A DNA stretch of 64,000 nt from Dictyobacter formicarum (GCF_016587435.1 NZ_BNJJ01000011.1:124001-188000); one strand, 5' to 3'. Positions 17,434-27,365 are shown, counted from the stretch's first letter. Translations and numbers: made by a program. The notes: generated by a model not told the origin, from the letters alone.

Positions 17434-18174
17434 CTACGCTTGCTTGTTTTCCATCAGGCGACGCCGCACATCTTGTTGATAGGCCTGGAAAACAGACTCA
17501 ATATGCTCTTTCATGGCCTGGACGGTCACTTCTGGCGCCCCATTCTTGAGCGAGGCAAAGATTGCATCGTGCTGGTCGGCTGAAGCCAACAGTGATCCAG
17601 GTGCTCCACCAGTCGCCATCTTAATGGCCCAGCGCTGCAAACGCATAACTGTAGCCACCGTTTCGAGCAGAAAAGGATTGTGTGCAGCCTCGGCAATGCC
17701 ATAATGAAACGCATTGTCGGTTTCGAGAAAAAGATCCCAGTCGCCCGCCTCGGCAGCCTGGCGATTGAGGTGAACAGATTTCTCTAGAGTACGTAGTTCG
17801 GAGAGTGTGATGCGCTCGGTTGCCAACCGGGCCGTCAAAGTCTCTTGCAAACTCCTGAACTCGAATAGCTCGCGCACATGTTCAGGATCAACCGGCATTG
17901 AAAACTCGATAGCGGCTGCAGCAAATGGGCGCGTCTTATCGTTCACATAAATGCCACTACCACGTCGGGTGCGCACATACCCGCTGGCCGTCAACATCTT
18001 TACTGCCTCGCGTACCACCGCCCGACTCACACCAAGTTGTTCCGCCAATTGCTGTTCAGTCGGCAGGCGATCACCGGGCTGCAACTTAGTTTGCTGAATA
18101 AACTCAACGAGTTTCGTAGCAATAGACTCATATTGGGGGTGGTAGCTACTTTCAACTCTTGTGGTTGCTGTCAT
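17434..18174 (-). CDS. FadR-subfamily GntR transcriptional regulator
   Basis: A 246-residue regulator. Residues 14-80 form the GntR winged helix (GDRLPTEQQLAEQLGVSRAVVREAVKML, landmarks LPTEQQLAEQLGVSR and VVREAV, then RTRRGSGIYV). Residues 95-230 are an FCD ligand/metal-binding domain with the usual Asp/His set (TDNAFHYGIAEAAHN, DQHDAIFASL, MKEHIESV). Such proteins respond to organic acids or sugar acids and repress catabolic operons. It is divergent from the GH15 gene, so it may control that gene, but the effector is unknown. AAAGGAC lies about five bases before the ATG. Confidence 0.9.
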   Translation of the reverse strand: MTATTRVESSYHPQYESIATKLVEFIQQTKLQPGDRLPTEQQLAEQLGVSRAVVREAVKMLTASGYVRTRRGSGIYVNDKTRPFAAAAIEFSMPVDPEHVRELFEFRSLQETLTARLATERITLSELRTLEKSVHLNRQAAEAGDWDLFLETDNAFHYGIAEAAHNPFLLETVATVMRLQRWAIKMATGGAPGSLLASADQHDAIFASLKNGAPEVTVQAMKEHIESVFQAYQQDVRRRLMENKQA

Positions 18175-18652
18175 AAGTCCTTTTTTCTCTCCGCAGGCAT
18201 CTAAAATGGTAGTTCACATCTCCACTCACTACAAGCACAAATTGAATGGGATCCAGAATAAGTATTACTATTTTTGTGAAGGTTGTATCGACAAAAGATC
18301 ACTTTGCTCTGCATTATAACGAAAAATATCGCCCATGACAAGCGCCGCTAGTAACTCAGCAGAAAAGGCGTTTTTTATGTCTTTTTCTCCGGTCAGATAT
18401 GCGCATATGGAAAATTATTCATATTTATTCGTTGCCTGATCCTCAAGTCTTGCTCCCAATTATGACCATGAAAAAAGTCAGCCATCACCGTTCTTTAGTT
18501 AGTAATCTGAAACCTGGCACATACATAGTACCTAAAAAATCTATACGCCCTCTATGTGACCGTCCCCTCTATATGACCGTCAAAGAACATCTACCAGATA
18601 GGAGTAGAACGTATCAAAAATAGCGATACATCTATCTATTAAGGAAGCAGTG
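18175..18652. other. Divergent regulatory gap between FadR-type gene and GH15 gene
   Basis: An AT-rich gap of about 480 bases. The only clear symmetric element is a 12-bp palindrome ATATGCGCATAT at 18397-18408, which could be a regulator site. A 74-codon frame at 18399 has no ribosome-binding site and unconvincing content. AAGGAAG at 18641-18647 serves the GH15 start. Confidence 0.45.
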
Positions 18653-20512
18653 ATGCAAGAACATATATCTACTATTCGCCTTAAAAATAAGACCTACCAA
18701 CCTATTGAGGATTATGGGGTTATTGGAGACCTGCATACGGTTGCGCTGGTAGGCAAAAATGGTGCTATTGATTGGTGCTGTATTCCACGCTTTGATGCGC
18801 CCAGCGTTTTTGGTGCGCTGTTAGATGTGAATAAAGGGGGCACCTTCCGCATCAGTCCAGCTTTTGATCAGACAACCAGTATGGGACGCCGGCAGATGTA
18901 TCTACCCGAAACCAATATTTTGATTACACGCTTCTTGACCGCTGATGGTGTGGGCGAGATTACGGATTTTATGCCCATCAAGCAGCCAGGTTCCAGAGTG
19001 CACCAACATCACATTGTGCGTGAAGTCAAAGTGGTTCATGGCTCACTTCCTTTTGAAATGGTGTGTACACCCGCCTTTAACTACGGGCGCGACTCACATA
19101 CAAGATCTCTTTCCAATCATGGAGTCGTTTTCCATAGCACTTCTCTCAGCCTGGGCTTAACCTCAACGATCCCGATCGAAGAGGATGATGATGGGGGTGT
19201 GCGTGCAAATTTCACCCTGCATGCCAATCAAAGAGCCTATTTTGTGCTTGAAAGCGCACGGGATCATGATCTAGAGCCGCAGCCACTTACTTCCCGACAA
19301 TATGAACATGCTTTTCAAGAAACTATGCGCTACTGGCAAAACTGGCTCTCCCAATGTCAGTATCAGGGACGATGGCGTGAAATGGTGCAGCGCTCAGCCC
19401 TGGTGTTGAAGTTGCTTACCTATCAACCCACTGGAGCGATTGTGGCGGCGCCAACTACCAGTCTGCCAGAAACACTGGGAGGGACACGCAACTGGGATTA
19501 TCGCTATACCTGGCTACGCGACGCCGCATTTAGCATCTATGGCTTGCTGATCCTGGGCTTCTACCAGGAGGCGGAAGCGTTCATGGGTTGGCTGGATGCA
19601 CGCTGTCATGAGCTAAAAGACAATGGCTCTTTGCAACCAATGTATACCATCAATGGTGGGCATGATCTGCATGAAATAACGCTGGATCACCTGGAAGGCT
19701 ATCGCCAGAGCGCACCAGTCCGTATCGGCAATGGTGCCTATAAGCAAAAGCAGCTGGACATCTATGGCGAACTGATGGACTCGATCTATATATTTAATCG
19801 CCACCAGGATATTTCTTATGACCTCTGGCATAATCTGCGCCATCTCCTGAAATGGTTGGGAGAGCACTGGCAGGAACCAGATGAGGGTATATGGGAAGTA
19901 CGTGGCGGCCAACAGCAGTTTGTCCATTCGCGAGTCATGAGCTGGGTCGCCTTTGATCGCGCCATTCGTATCGCCCGCCATCGCGGCCTTCCAGCTCCAC
20001 TGGCCGAATGGAGCGATATCAGTTCACGCATTTATGAAGAGGTCATGCAAAATGGTTGGGATGAAAAGACCAGAAGCTTTGTACAGTACTACGGCAGCGA
20101 TGCCATCGATGCCAGTTCGCTGCTTATGGTCCTGACTAAATTCACTGGTCCGACTGATCCACGCATGCAAGAGACCATTGATCGCATTCAGAAAGAGCTT
20201 ACCAGTGACTCTCATGTCTACCGCTATAATCCTACCCGTGCCGCGGCCGACGGATTGGGCAGCTATGAGGGTACATTTAGTCCCTGTAGCTTCTGGTTAG
20301 CTGAGACGCTGGCCCGCTCTGGACGCCTCAGCGAGGCACGACTGGTTCTGGAGAAGATGCTCACGTATTCCAATCACCTGGGACTATACGCCGAAGAGAT
20401 TGGGCCAACCGGTGAGGCTCTGGGCAACTTTCCTCAGGCCTTTACCCATCTTTCGCTGATCAGTACCTGTTACAATATGGATCGTGCCCTCAATGGCACC
20501 CTGTTACGTTGA
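18653..20512 (+). CDS. Glycoside hydrolase family 15 protein (glucoamylase/trehalase-like)
   Basis: A 619-residue cytoplasmic enzyme without a signal peptide. The N-terminal beta-sandwich (residues about 10-230) starts with the family hallmark YGVIGDLHTVALVGKNGAIDW. The (alpha/alpha)6 barrel has TRNWDYRYTWLRDAAF near residue 280 and a C-terminal EEIGPTGEALGNFPQAFTH holding the likely general-base Glu. Bacterial homologues hydrolyse alpha-glucosidic bonds of maltooligosaccharides, isomaltose or trehalose. I start at the ATG at 18653, five bases after AAGGAAG; a GTG three bases earlier is too close to it. It is a single gene followed by its own terminator. The substrate cannot be fixed from sequence. 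Confidence 0.92.
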   Translation: MQEHISTIRLKNKTYQPIEDYGVIGDLHTVALVGKNGAIDWCCIPRFDAPSVFGALLDVNKGGTFRISPAFDQTTSMGRRQMYLPETNILITRFLTADGVGEITDFMPIKQPGSRVHQHHIVREVKVVHGSLPFEMVCTPAFNYGRDSHTRSLSNHGVVFHSTSLSLGLTSTIPIEEDDDGGVRANFTLHANQRAYFVLESARDHDLEPQPLTSRQYEHAFQETMRYWQNWLSQCQYQGRWREMVQRSALVLKLLTYQPTGAIVAAPTTSLPETLGGTRNWDYRYTWLRDAAFSIYGLLILGFYQEAEAFMGWLDARCHELKDNGSLQPMYTINGGHDLHEITLDHLEGYRQSAPVRIGNGAYKQKQLDIYGELMDSIYIFNRHQDISYDLWHNLRHLLKWLGEHWQEPDEGIWEVRGGQQQFVHSRVMSWVAFDRAIRIARHRGLPAPLAEWSDISSRIYEEVMQNGWDEKTRSFVQYYGSDAIDASSLLMVLTKFTGPTDPRMQETIDRIQKELTSDSHVYRYNPTRAAADGLGSYEGTFSPCSFWLAETLARSGRLSEARLVLEKMLTYSNHLGLYAEEIGPTGEALGNFPQAFTHLSLISTCYNMDRALNGTLLR

Positions 20513-20561
20513 TCTTTCCCTTTGACTGTGCCTGTAAAACAACAACAATAAATAAAAGTAT

Positions 20562-20593
20562 ATGCGCCCCTGCCTGGGAGCGCATTTCTTTTT
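20562..20593 (+). terminator. Terminator of the GH15 gene
   Basis: ATGCGCCCC (20562-20570) pairs with GGGAGCGCAT (20576-20585, one bulged A) around a five-base loop, followed by TTCTTTTTC. Confidence 0.85.
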
Positions 20594-21225
20594 CCTCCAC
20601 GGATAGAGGCATTACAACCCGGCGAGAGGTAAAAACAGCCAGATGTCGCATGGGAATAGCCAATGTGATTGATTTGTTGTTATACTATAGGACAGATGGG
20701 CCGGGCATGGGGTATGATATACATGCACATTCGAAAACAGAGACCAGTATAGGGACAATTCCTCTGCTCACGGCTGCCGTCGCTGTTTTCATAGCTTATA
20801 TATTACGATCAAAAATAAACACGAATAGTTTCCGCATAGGAATATACTAATCTAGCAGGCTTCAACTCGACAGAAACGCATGATTAGGATAAAATCTTAC
20901 AGGAACTAGATAATTAAGATGCAATCTGCAAGGACGCCTGATTACTAGAATGCGATTTCATGACTTGCGACATTCCGCGGCCACTATTGGCTATGAGCGT
21001 TGACCCCAATGTTATACTGCAACGGCTCGGTCATGCAAGCAGACAGAGAACTTACGTTTCGTATGGACTTCACTGAAGGTCCATGCCTCTAAAAGCAATA
21101 AACGCTTCAAAGATTTTTTAACGTTCGGCAGAAAAGCAAATTCGTAAATAGTTGTGTCCAGATGAGCGCTTGCTGCAAAGCTTGCCGCCAGATCTGCTGT
21201 CACACGGAGGGATTGATACATTACT
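20594..21225. other. Long gap upstream of typA with degenerate tandem repeats
   Basis: About 630 bases without a supported gene. Three imperfect copies of a roughly 30-base unit lie between 20875 and 20965 (cores TGATTAGGATAAAATCT at 20881, TAATTAAGATGCAATCT at 20911, TGATTACTAGAATGCGATT at 20939). A small hairpin (ATGGAC ... GTCCAT) lies near 21063. GGAGGG at about 21206 precedes typA. The promoter is not clear. Confidence 0.45.
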
Positions 21226-23091
21226 ATGCAGGCTGAAACGGCTTTACAGGCGGACTCAAAATTGGTTAAACGAAATAATATTCGGAATGTCGCCATTATC
21301 GCCCACGTAGACCATGGAAAAACTACTCTGGTGGATGGATTGCTGAAACAGAGCCATATCTTCCGCGAAAACCAGCAGGTGGGCGAATTGATTATGGACT
21401 CAAACGATCAGGAGCGTGAGCGCGGTATCACGATCCTGGCGAAAAATACAGCCATCGATTACCGGGATATTAAAATTAATATTATCGATACTCCAGGACA
21501 CGCAGACTTTGGTGGTGAGGTGGAGCGCGTATTGAATATGGCCGACGGCTGTATCTTGCTCATCGACGCTGCTGAGGGTCCGATGCCTCAGACACGCTTT
21601 GTGCTGCAGAAGGCGCTGGAACTTAACCTTCAACCGATTGTGGTTATCAATAAAATTGATCGCAAAGATGCACGCATCGACTATGTGATTGAAGAGACGC
21701 AGGATCTATTCCTGGAGTTGGCTACCACTGATAGTCACCTGGACTTCCCGGTCCTTTATGCGATTGGTCGCGATGGTGTCGCTATGTATAATCCAGACGA
21801 TGAGCGTAAAGATCTCCAGCCATTGTTTGATACCATCGTTAAGACGGTACCAGCTCCTAATGTCGAGATCGACGCTCCTTTCCAGATGCTGGTTACGGCC
21901 CTGGACTACGATGATTATAAAGGCAAATATGCCATCGGGCGTATTATTCGTGGGCGTATTGCGCCTAATACACAGGTTGCGCGCATTAATCGTGAGGGTG
22001 AGGTTTCACGTCAGAAGATCAACCTGGTCATGAACTATAAGGGTTTACAACGCTCTGAAGTTTCCGAGGCGATCGCCGGTGATATCATTGCCCTGACCGG
22101 CATTGCGGATGCCAATATTGGTGAGACGCTCGCCGACATTGATCATCCTGAGGCCCTGCCTTCGATCGAGATCTCTGAGCCAACTCTGAAAATGACCTTT
22201 GGTGTAAATACCAGTCCTTTCTCGGGTCGCGAAGGTAAGTTCTCTACTTCACGGCAGTTGCGTGCCCGCCTCTATCGCGAGTTAGAGACGAACGTCAGCT
22301 TGCGTGTTGTTGATGGCAATACCCCTGATGAGTTCATCGTCTCAGGTCGTGGTGAATTGCACCTGTCAGTTTTGATCGAGACGATGCGCCGCGAAGGTTA
22401 TGAACTGCAAGTTTCACGTCCAGAGGTCATCACGCATGAAGATGAGAATGGACATTTGCTGGAGCCCGTCGAGCATCTGGTTATCGATACCAAAGATACG
22501 TATATGGGCGTTTTAACCGAGGCGCTGGCGATTCGTAAAGCTCAGCTAACCAATATGACGAATGATGGTAGCGGCAATATTCGTATCGAGTACGACATTC
22601 CGACCCGTGGCTTGATTGGCTTCCGTAACGCCTTCTTGACCCTGACCAAAGGAAATGGCGCTATGAGCAGCCTGCTCAAAGGCTTTGTACCCTGGATGGG
22701 CAAGATTAACAGTGCTCGCATGGGTGCCCTGGTCGCCTCCGAAGTGGGTACTGCCGTCACCTATGGACTCAGCAATGCCCAGATGCGCGGTGATACCTTC
22801 ATCGAGCCAGGTACACCGGTCTACGAAGGTATGATTGTTGGTCTGAATGCCCGTCCCGATGATCTGGTCGTTAATGTCTGTAAAGAGAAACAGAAAACCA
22901 ATATTCGTTCCTCTACCTCAGACATCGCGGTACGCCTGACGCCACCGATTTTGATGAGCCTGGAGCAGTCGCTCGACTTTATCAATAATGACGAACTGGT
23001 CGAGGTTACCCCCAAAACTATTCGTTTGCGCAAGCGCTACCTGACTCAGCACGAGCGATCTCGCATGCGTTCACGCGAAAACGAGCAATAA
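21226..23091 (+). CDS. typA: Ribosome-associated translational GTPase TypA/BipA
   Basis: A 621-residue translation-factor GTPase homologous to EF-G. The G1 motif is AHVDHGKTT (26-34), with switch [10 protein letters not shown] and the guanine-specificity motif NKID. After the G domain come a beta-barrel domain, EF-G III/V-like domains and the TypA-specific C-terminal domain ([49 protein letters not shown] landmarks). It binds 70S ribosomes and helps 50S assembly and growth under cold or other stress. The start codon is 14 bases after GGAGGG, a rather long spacing. Monocistronic. Confidence 0.97.
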   Translation: MQAETALQADSKLVKRNNIRNVAIIAHVDHGKTTLVDGLLKQSHIFRENQQVGELIMDSNDQERERGITILAKNTAIDYRDIKINIIDTPGHADFGGEVERVLNMADGCILLIDAAEGPMPQTRFVLQKALELNLQPIVVINKIDRKDARIDYVIEETQDLFLELATTDSHLDFPVLYAIGRDGVAMYNPDDERKDLQPLFDTIVKTVPAPNVEIDAPFQMLVTALDYDDYKGKYAIGRIIRGRIAPNTQVARINREGEVSRQKINLVMNYKGLQRSEVSEAIAGDIIALTGIADANIGETLADIDHPEALPSIEISEPTLKMTFGVNTSPFSGREGKFSTSRQLRARLYRELETNVSLRVVDGNTPDEFIVSGRGELHLSVLIETMRREGYELQVSRPEVITHEDENGHLLEPVEHLVIDTKDTYMGVLTEALAIRKAQLTNMTNDGSGNIRIEYDIPTRGLIGFRNAFLTLTKGNGAMSSLLKGFVPWMGKINSARMGALVASEVGTAVTYGLSNAQMRGDTFIEPGTPVYEGMIVGLNARPDDLVVNVCKEKQKTNIRSSTSDIAVRLTPPILMSLEQSLDFINNDELVEVTPKTIRLRKRYLTQHERSRMRSRENEQ

Positions 23092-23116
23092 TCTCAATCA
23101 ATGCTGAACCGTAACC

Positions 23117-23160
23117 AAAGCCCATCTGCCTGTACTTGATGTACAGTGCGGGTGGGCTTT
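23117..23160 (+). terminator. Terminator of typA
   Basis: AAAGCCCA (23117-23124) pairs with TGGGCTTT (23153-23160) with an inner helix CTGTAC/GTACAG. It lies 25 bases after the typA stop. Confidence 0.85.
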
Positions 23161-23388
23161 CTGATGAGAGATAGGGACTTGGAAGAGATAACTCTAAGGA
23201 AAATATGATGTATTTTTCCAATTGGCCTAAATATTGTCATCATGAAGTCGCCAAATCTGTCTATATATGTATACTAGTATTCCCGATAGTAATACTTATG
23301 ACAGACTAGCGCCCGAAACACAGGAACGCCAGCGTTCCTTTTCAGCCAATAAATCCGGCAGTACAATGACAGAAATGGAGATTTCATT

Positions 23389-23595
23389 ATGGCAAAATTC
23401 CTGCGTAAGGCGGCCTTTGTCCTGTCTATATGCCTATCCAGCTTATTGACGCCCACGCTATGGACAGGATATAGTGGCCCCTCCCTCCCCAATCAGTATA
23501 TGCACAGCTCCCACACGGCATCCCGGCTAGCCAGTGCAAAAATACACGGCGGGCATACAGTCACCTGTCCTCCACCTCCCCGCGGATGCTGGTAA
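23389..23595 (+). CDS. Small secreted peptide with C-terminal Cys-Pro-rich motif
   Basis: A 68-residue open frame preceded by GGAG eight to nine bases before the ATG. It has a textbook secretion signal: positively charged start MAKFLRK, then a hydrophobic core AAFVLSICLSSLL, a possible cleavage near residue 27-30, and a short mature peptide of about 40 residues ending in TCPPPPRGCW, with the only two mature cysteines bracketing PPPPRG. I do not recognise the family. The Cys pair could form a small loop. It might be a signalling or surface peptide. It is short, so existence rests on the signal peptide, the ribosome-binding site and the gap it fills. Confidence 0.5.
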   Translation: MAKFLRKAAFVLSICLSSLLTPTLWTGYSGPSLPNQYMHSSHTASRLASAKIHGGHTVTCPPPPRGCW

Positions 23596-23711
23596 CAAAA
23601 CTGGATGGTACAGGATAGTTGGATAGGGCCTCTTGTACCATCCTTTTGTACTCTTGCACGCAAATTATGATATGATTGCAGTAAATCCTGAGTAAATGGA
23701 GGCATGGGAGC

Positions 23712-23975
23712 GTGGAAGAGCAGCTTCAAAACCAGAAGATGCCGCAGGTTACATTCTATACAAAAGCCGGCTGCCATCTCTGTGATGATGCCCGCGAGTT
23801 GCTGGATGAGATTGCAACTCTGACCGAATATGACCTCACCGAGATCGATATCCGCCGCGATATGGATCTGTTTGAGCTTTATCGCTATCGTATTCCGGTA
23901 GTGATGATCGATGAAACTATTGTGGCCGAAGGCCGTATAGAATATAGTGATCTGGCAACGGCGTTTCACGTCTAG
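23712..23975 (+). CDS. Glutaredoxin-like thioredoxin-fold protein
   Basis: An 87-residue member of the glutaredoxin-like family PF05768. It has beta-alpha-beta starting VTFYTKAGCHLCDDAREL, with the redox-type pair C21-x-x-C24, and the cis-Pro segment RIPVVMID. It reads from a GTG with GGAGG about 11 bases upstream; the Met at residue 10 is an alternative start. It probably acts as a small thiol-disulfide protein in the cytoplasm. It leads a run of same-strand genes (DUF2085 protein, mtaB, propeller protein), but gaps suggest only loose coupling. Confidence 0.85.
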   Translation: MEEQLQNQKMPQVTFYTKAGCHLCDDARELLDEIATLTEYDLTEIDIRRDMDLFELYRYRIPVVMIDETIVAEGRIEYSDLATAFHV

Positions 23976-24003
23976 TATAGCAATATAACAAGGAAGTAGA
24001 GTC

Positions 24004-24618
24004 ATGGCAACACAACCATTCAACCACAATTATCCACCGGGAACATCTCCGTCGCATGTGCTGCCTAGCCGGCCCAAATCCGCCTTTGAGCGCTGGGTTG
24101 ATCACGGCGGTGATTTCTTAACGAAATACTGGGCCTTGATTATCACCGTTGGTTTAGGAACGCTGGTTGTCACTGCGATCGCTATTCCATTTCTCTCCTA
24201 CCTGGGTTTAGATAGTATTGCCAAACCTCTTTTCTTTGCCTTGCACTATGTTTGCGCTCAGATTCCGTCACACTCGATCTATGTTTTTGGTCATCAGCTT
24301 GGCCTCTGTGAGCGCAACTTCTCCATCTATACCTCAATGTTTCTGACCAGCCTGATCTTTGTGCTGAGCAAGAAACGTATGCCTGGCATTCCCTGGTGGC
24401 TGTGGATTTTGATGCTGCTTCCTATGGCCTGGGATGGCACGACGCAGATGTTCGGCTGGCGTGAAAGCGATTGGGTCCTGCGGGTGATTACTGGTACCCT
24501 TTTCGGCGTTGGCAATATCTGGTTCGCCCTGCCGTTGATGCAAAAAAGCCTGGTAGAGACTACTTTGCCACCCCATATAAAGGCAATGCCACGCAACACA
24601 CACCGCAGCATACAATAA
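24004..24618 (+). CDS. DUF2085 integral membrane protein
   Basis: A 204-residue membrane protein. After a 40-residue soluble N-terminus there are about four hydrophobic segments. The DUF2085 signature is seen as CAQIPSHSIYVFGHQLGLCERNFSIY (landmarks CAQIPSHS, GHQLGLCERN), which in this family conserves Cys and His residues that could bind metal or heme. The function is unknown across the family. GGAAG lies eight bases before the ATG. It is placed between the glutaredoxin-like gene and mtaB on the same strand. Confidence 0.85.
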   Translation: MATQPFNHNYPPGTSPSHVLPSRPKSAFERWVDHGGDFLTKYWALIITVGLGTLVVTAIAIPFLSYLGLDSIAKPLFFALHYVCAQIPSHSIYVFGHQLGLCERNFSIYTSMFLTSLIFVLSKKRMPGIPWWLWILMLLPMAWDGTTQMFGWRESDWVLRVITGTLFGVGNIWFALPLMQKSLVETTLPPHIKAMPRNTHRSIQ

Positions 24619-24735
24619 AGGCGAGGCTGGTAGCCAACTATGACAGAATGCGCTATAATCAAGCGGTTAGCAGAATAATCATACCGTTAGAGCCAGCAGG
24701 CCCCTATGTGAGAGCCAGAAACAAGTAGAGAGCGT

Positions 24736-26220
24736 ATGTCCGAGAATTTAGCACAGCAGGAAACAACCTTCGCAGTAACTACATTGGGCTGTAAAGTCAA
24801 TCAAGCCGACAGCGAGGCTATCAGCGATCAAATGCATGCGGCCGGCTTCGAGCAGCGTGACTTTGAGGAGCCCGCAGATATTTATATTGTCAACACCTGT
24901 ACCGTAACGCACCTGGGAGATCGCAGCTCACGCCAGCTGATTGCGCAGGCTCATCGCCGCCATCCCGACGCGTTACTGGTCGTCACCGGTTGCTACGCCG
25001 AGTTGAATCCGCAGGCCGTCTCCGCTTTGCCTGGCGTCAATCTGGTCATTGGTAATACCGAAAAAGAGGGGCTGGTCTCGACTATTCGTGAGAAATTGCT
25101 GTGCCAGGGACCCGCTGGCGAGGCTGCACAGGCCATCACGGATGAGGCAAGCGCACAGCCCCAGCCGAAGCGCTCACTTCCGGTCCTACCTCTGGATACC
25201 CAGCATATTGGCAGTGATAACGCGCTAACTTTCCAGGTACAGGAAGAGGAACCTCAGCCCGACAATCCTACCCGCCTGACGCCGTTTACAGATAATGTGC
25301 AGACCAGTGAACTGGCCAATAATCGTCTATTTTCGCGTACCCGCGTGCAGATGAAGGTACAGGATGGCTGCGATAATCGTTGTACATACTGTATTGTGCC
25401 TTATGTGCGTGGCAAGTCGCGCAGCCGCAGTATCGCGTCTGTGGTTGAAAATGTGCAGCGCAAGGCACGCGCTGGCTATCAGGAGATTGTGCTCACAGGT
25501 ATCCATCTGGGCGATTACCATCCAGATCCCGATGAGAAGTTGGATCTAAGCGACCTGATTGCTACGTTGCTACGCGAAACAGATATACCCCGTATCCGTG
25601 TTTCATCGCTGGAGCCCGAAGATTTTCGGCTGGAGTGGCTGGAGATGTGGGCCGATCCCCGTATGTGTCGCCACCTGCACCTACCAATGCAGAGTGGTTC
25701 AGATGCGATCCTGCGTCGTATGGCCCGGCGCTACAATAGCGAGCGCTATCGCACCATCATCACCACTGCAAAAAAACTGGTGCCCGGCATCGCGATCAGC
25801 ACTGATATTATCACTGGCTTTCCCGGCGAAACCGATGAAGATTTTGAGCTGACCTATCAATTGGCTAAAGAGTTGGAGTTTGCCAAGTCACACGTCTTCC
25901 GCTTCTCACCACGGCAGGGTACACCAGCAGCCCGCATGCGTGGTCAGATCAAAGATGTGGTCAAAAAGGCCCGTAGCCAGCGTTTGCTGGAACTAAACGA
26001 TGAGCATAGCCGCCTGTTTCGTGAACAGGCGCTCAACCAGACTGTGCCTGTGCTGATCGAGCAATTCAAGCATGGCAAATGGGAAGGCCTGACCGACAAC
26101 TATATTCGTGTCGAGGTTAACGAACTGCCCGAAAATCCTGCCGGCTGGCAACATACCGTGGTACAGGCTCGCCTTGATCACCTGATTGATGATGGCGTCC
26201 ATGGCACATACGTACAGTAA
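24736..26220 (+). CDS. mtaB: tRNA t6A37 methylthiotransferase MtaB
   Basis: A 494-residue radical-SAM methylthiotransferase that converts t6A37 to ms2t6A37 in tRNAs reading ANN codons. The N-terminal UPF0004 domain has three cluster cysteines (C19 in LGCKVNQ, C55 in NTCTVT, C86 in TGCYAE). The radical-SAM cluster is CDNRCTYC (212-219), and a C-terminal TRAM-like region follows. LGCKVNQAD and the YxxYxR-free motif set favour MtaB over MiaB/RimO. An acidic, Pro/Gln-rich insertion of about 65 residues (125-190) separates the two domains and is longer than usual. The 3' end runs close to the propeller-protein gene. Confidence 0.93.
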   Translation: MSENLAQQETTFAVTTLGCKVNQADSEAISDQMHAAGFEQRDFEEPADIYIVNTCTVTHLGDRSSRQLIAQAHRRHPDALLVVTGCYAELNPQAVSALPGVNLVIGNTEKEGLVSTIREKLLCQGPAGEAAQAITDEASAQPQPKRSLPVLPLDTQHIGSDNALTFQVQEEEPQPDNPTRLTPFTDNVQTSELANNRLFSRTRVQMKVQDGCDNRCTYCIVPYVRGKSRSRSIASVVENVQRKARAGYQEIVLTGIHLGDYHPDPDEKLDLSDLIATLLRETDIPRIRVSSLEPEDFRLEWLEMWADPRMCRHLHLPMQSGSDAILRRMARRYNSERYRTIITTAKKLVPGIAISTDIITGFPGETDEDFELTYQLAKELEFAKSHVFRFSPRQGTPAARMRGQIKDVVKKARSQRLLELNDEHSRLFREQALNQTVPVLIEQFKHGKWEGLTDNYIRVEVNELPENPAGWQHTVVQARLDHLIDDGVHGTYVQ

Positions 26221-26224
26221 AAAA

Positions 26225-27349
26225 ATGGTATCCATATACAAACGCCTGCCAGCCTGGAGCGTGGCTCTGCTGGTAGGCATCTTACTGCTGACCAGTTCCT
26301 GCCGCGATACTTCAACGACTCCAACCGATAACCACGCCAGCCAGCAGGCTCAGACTACGCTCAACCAGGCACATGGAAGTTTCAATGAGTATCCGTTGCC
26401 CCAGGATAAAAGCGGAGTGATGCGCCCCGCGGTCGATAGCCGTGGTCGCGTCTGGTTTGGCGAAATGGGCCAGAACTACCTGGCCTCATTTGATCCTCAG
26501 AGCAAGACGTTCGAACAGCTCAAGACACCTCATGGGAAGGCTGGCATCATGGGCGTCATCGTGGCTCCCGACAACACTATCTGGTATGCTGAGCAGTACG
26601 CCAACTATATTGGCCATTATAATCCTGCCAATAAACACTTCGATACCTATGCTTTGCCCACGATCACTACGCCTGATCCAAACAACAGTAAACAGCTGCT
26701 CAATCTACCGGTTGCCCCCAATGAACTGCTATTGGATCGGCAGGGCAACATCTGGTTCACTGAAATGAATGCCGACGCTATCGGCAAACTTGACATCAAA
26801 ACCGGTAAGTTCATCCATTATCCGCTATCAAATCCCAGAACTGTGCAAAAGCTCAGTCCTTATGGTATCGCGCTGGATAAACGGAGAAACATCTGGTTCA
26901 CCAATTCAGGTACCAATACGATTGGGCAACTCGATCCTGCCAGCGGCGTGCTGCGCTTTTATACACCACCCACACCAGCGGGCCAGGATCCTCCTTCATT
27001 GATGGAGATCGTGAGTGATCCATCAGGCATGCTCTGGATCAGCACATTCAATACCAACAAGTTAATCCAGTTCAACCCTCACACAGAAAGCTTTACGGCC
27101 TATGCCGCCCCCATTACTGGCCGTGGCATCCCCGGCATCTATGGCCTGCTGGCCACGTCGCCCAATGATATCTGGGCCACCGTCTCAGCCTCCAATGCCA
27201 TCGCCCACTTTGATATCAAAACAAAAACCTTTAAATACTATCCGATACCCAGCCCAAACTGCACTCCTCTGGGCATCAGCCAGGGCCCCAACAAAAGCTT
27301 CTGGTTTACAGAGTCAGCCACGAACCAGATAGGTGTACTCAACCCCTGA
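26225..27349 (+). CDS. Secreted/lipoprotein beta-propeller (virginiamycin-B-lyase-like)
   Basis: A 374-residue protein with an N-terminal export signal (MVSIYKRLPAWSVALLVGILLL, landmarks KRLPAW and VALLVGILLL) ending in LTSSC, a near-consensus lipobox, so probably a membrane-anchored lipoprotein. The rest is a six- to seven-bladed propeller with repeated strands of the type NIWFTEMNADAIGKLD, NIWFTNSGTNTIGQLD and SFWFTESATNQIGVLN, the streptogramin/virginiamycin B lyase repeat. The lyase catalytic residues cannot be verified here, so resistance to streptogramins should not be assumed. The start is uncertain: Met codons at 26186 and 26201, overlapping mtaB, are alternatives and none has a strong ribosome-binding site. 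Confidence 0.82.
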   Translation: MVSIYKRLPAWSVALLVGILLLTSSCRDTSTTPTDNHASQQAQTTLNQAHGSFNEYPLPQDKSGVMRPAVDSRGRVWFGEMGQNYLASFDPQSKTFEQLKTPHGKAGIMGVIVAPDNTIWYAEQYANYIGHYNPANKHFDTYALPTITTPDPNNSKQLLNLPVAPNELLLDRQGNIWFTEMNADAIGKLDIKTGKFIHYPLSNPRTVQKLSPYGIALDKRRNIWFTNSGTNTIGQLDPASGVLRFYTPPTPAGQDPPSLMEIVSDPSGMLWISTFNTNKLIQFNPHTESFTAYAAPITGRGIPGIYGLLATSPNDIWATVSASNAIAHFDIKTKTFKYYPIPSPNCTPLGISQGPNKSFWFTESATNQIGVLNP

Positions 27350-27365
27350 ACTATTGAGCCGAGGA

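Noticed and set aside
18399..18623. 74-codon frame before the GH15 gene
   Set aside because: No ribosome-binding site, sits in a divergent promoter region and shows no family features.
20509..20850. 113-codon frame after the GH15 gene
   Set aside because: It runs through a clear terminator, has no ribosome-binding site and its sequence looks random.
26225..27349. Calling the propeller lipoprotein a streptogramin-resistance lyase (vgb)
   Set aside because: Only the repeat pattern is visible; the catalytic residues could not be confirmed and the protein has an export signal unlike cytoplasmic Vgb.
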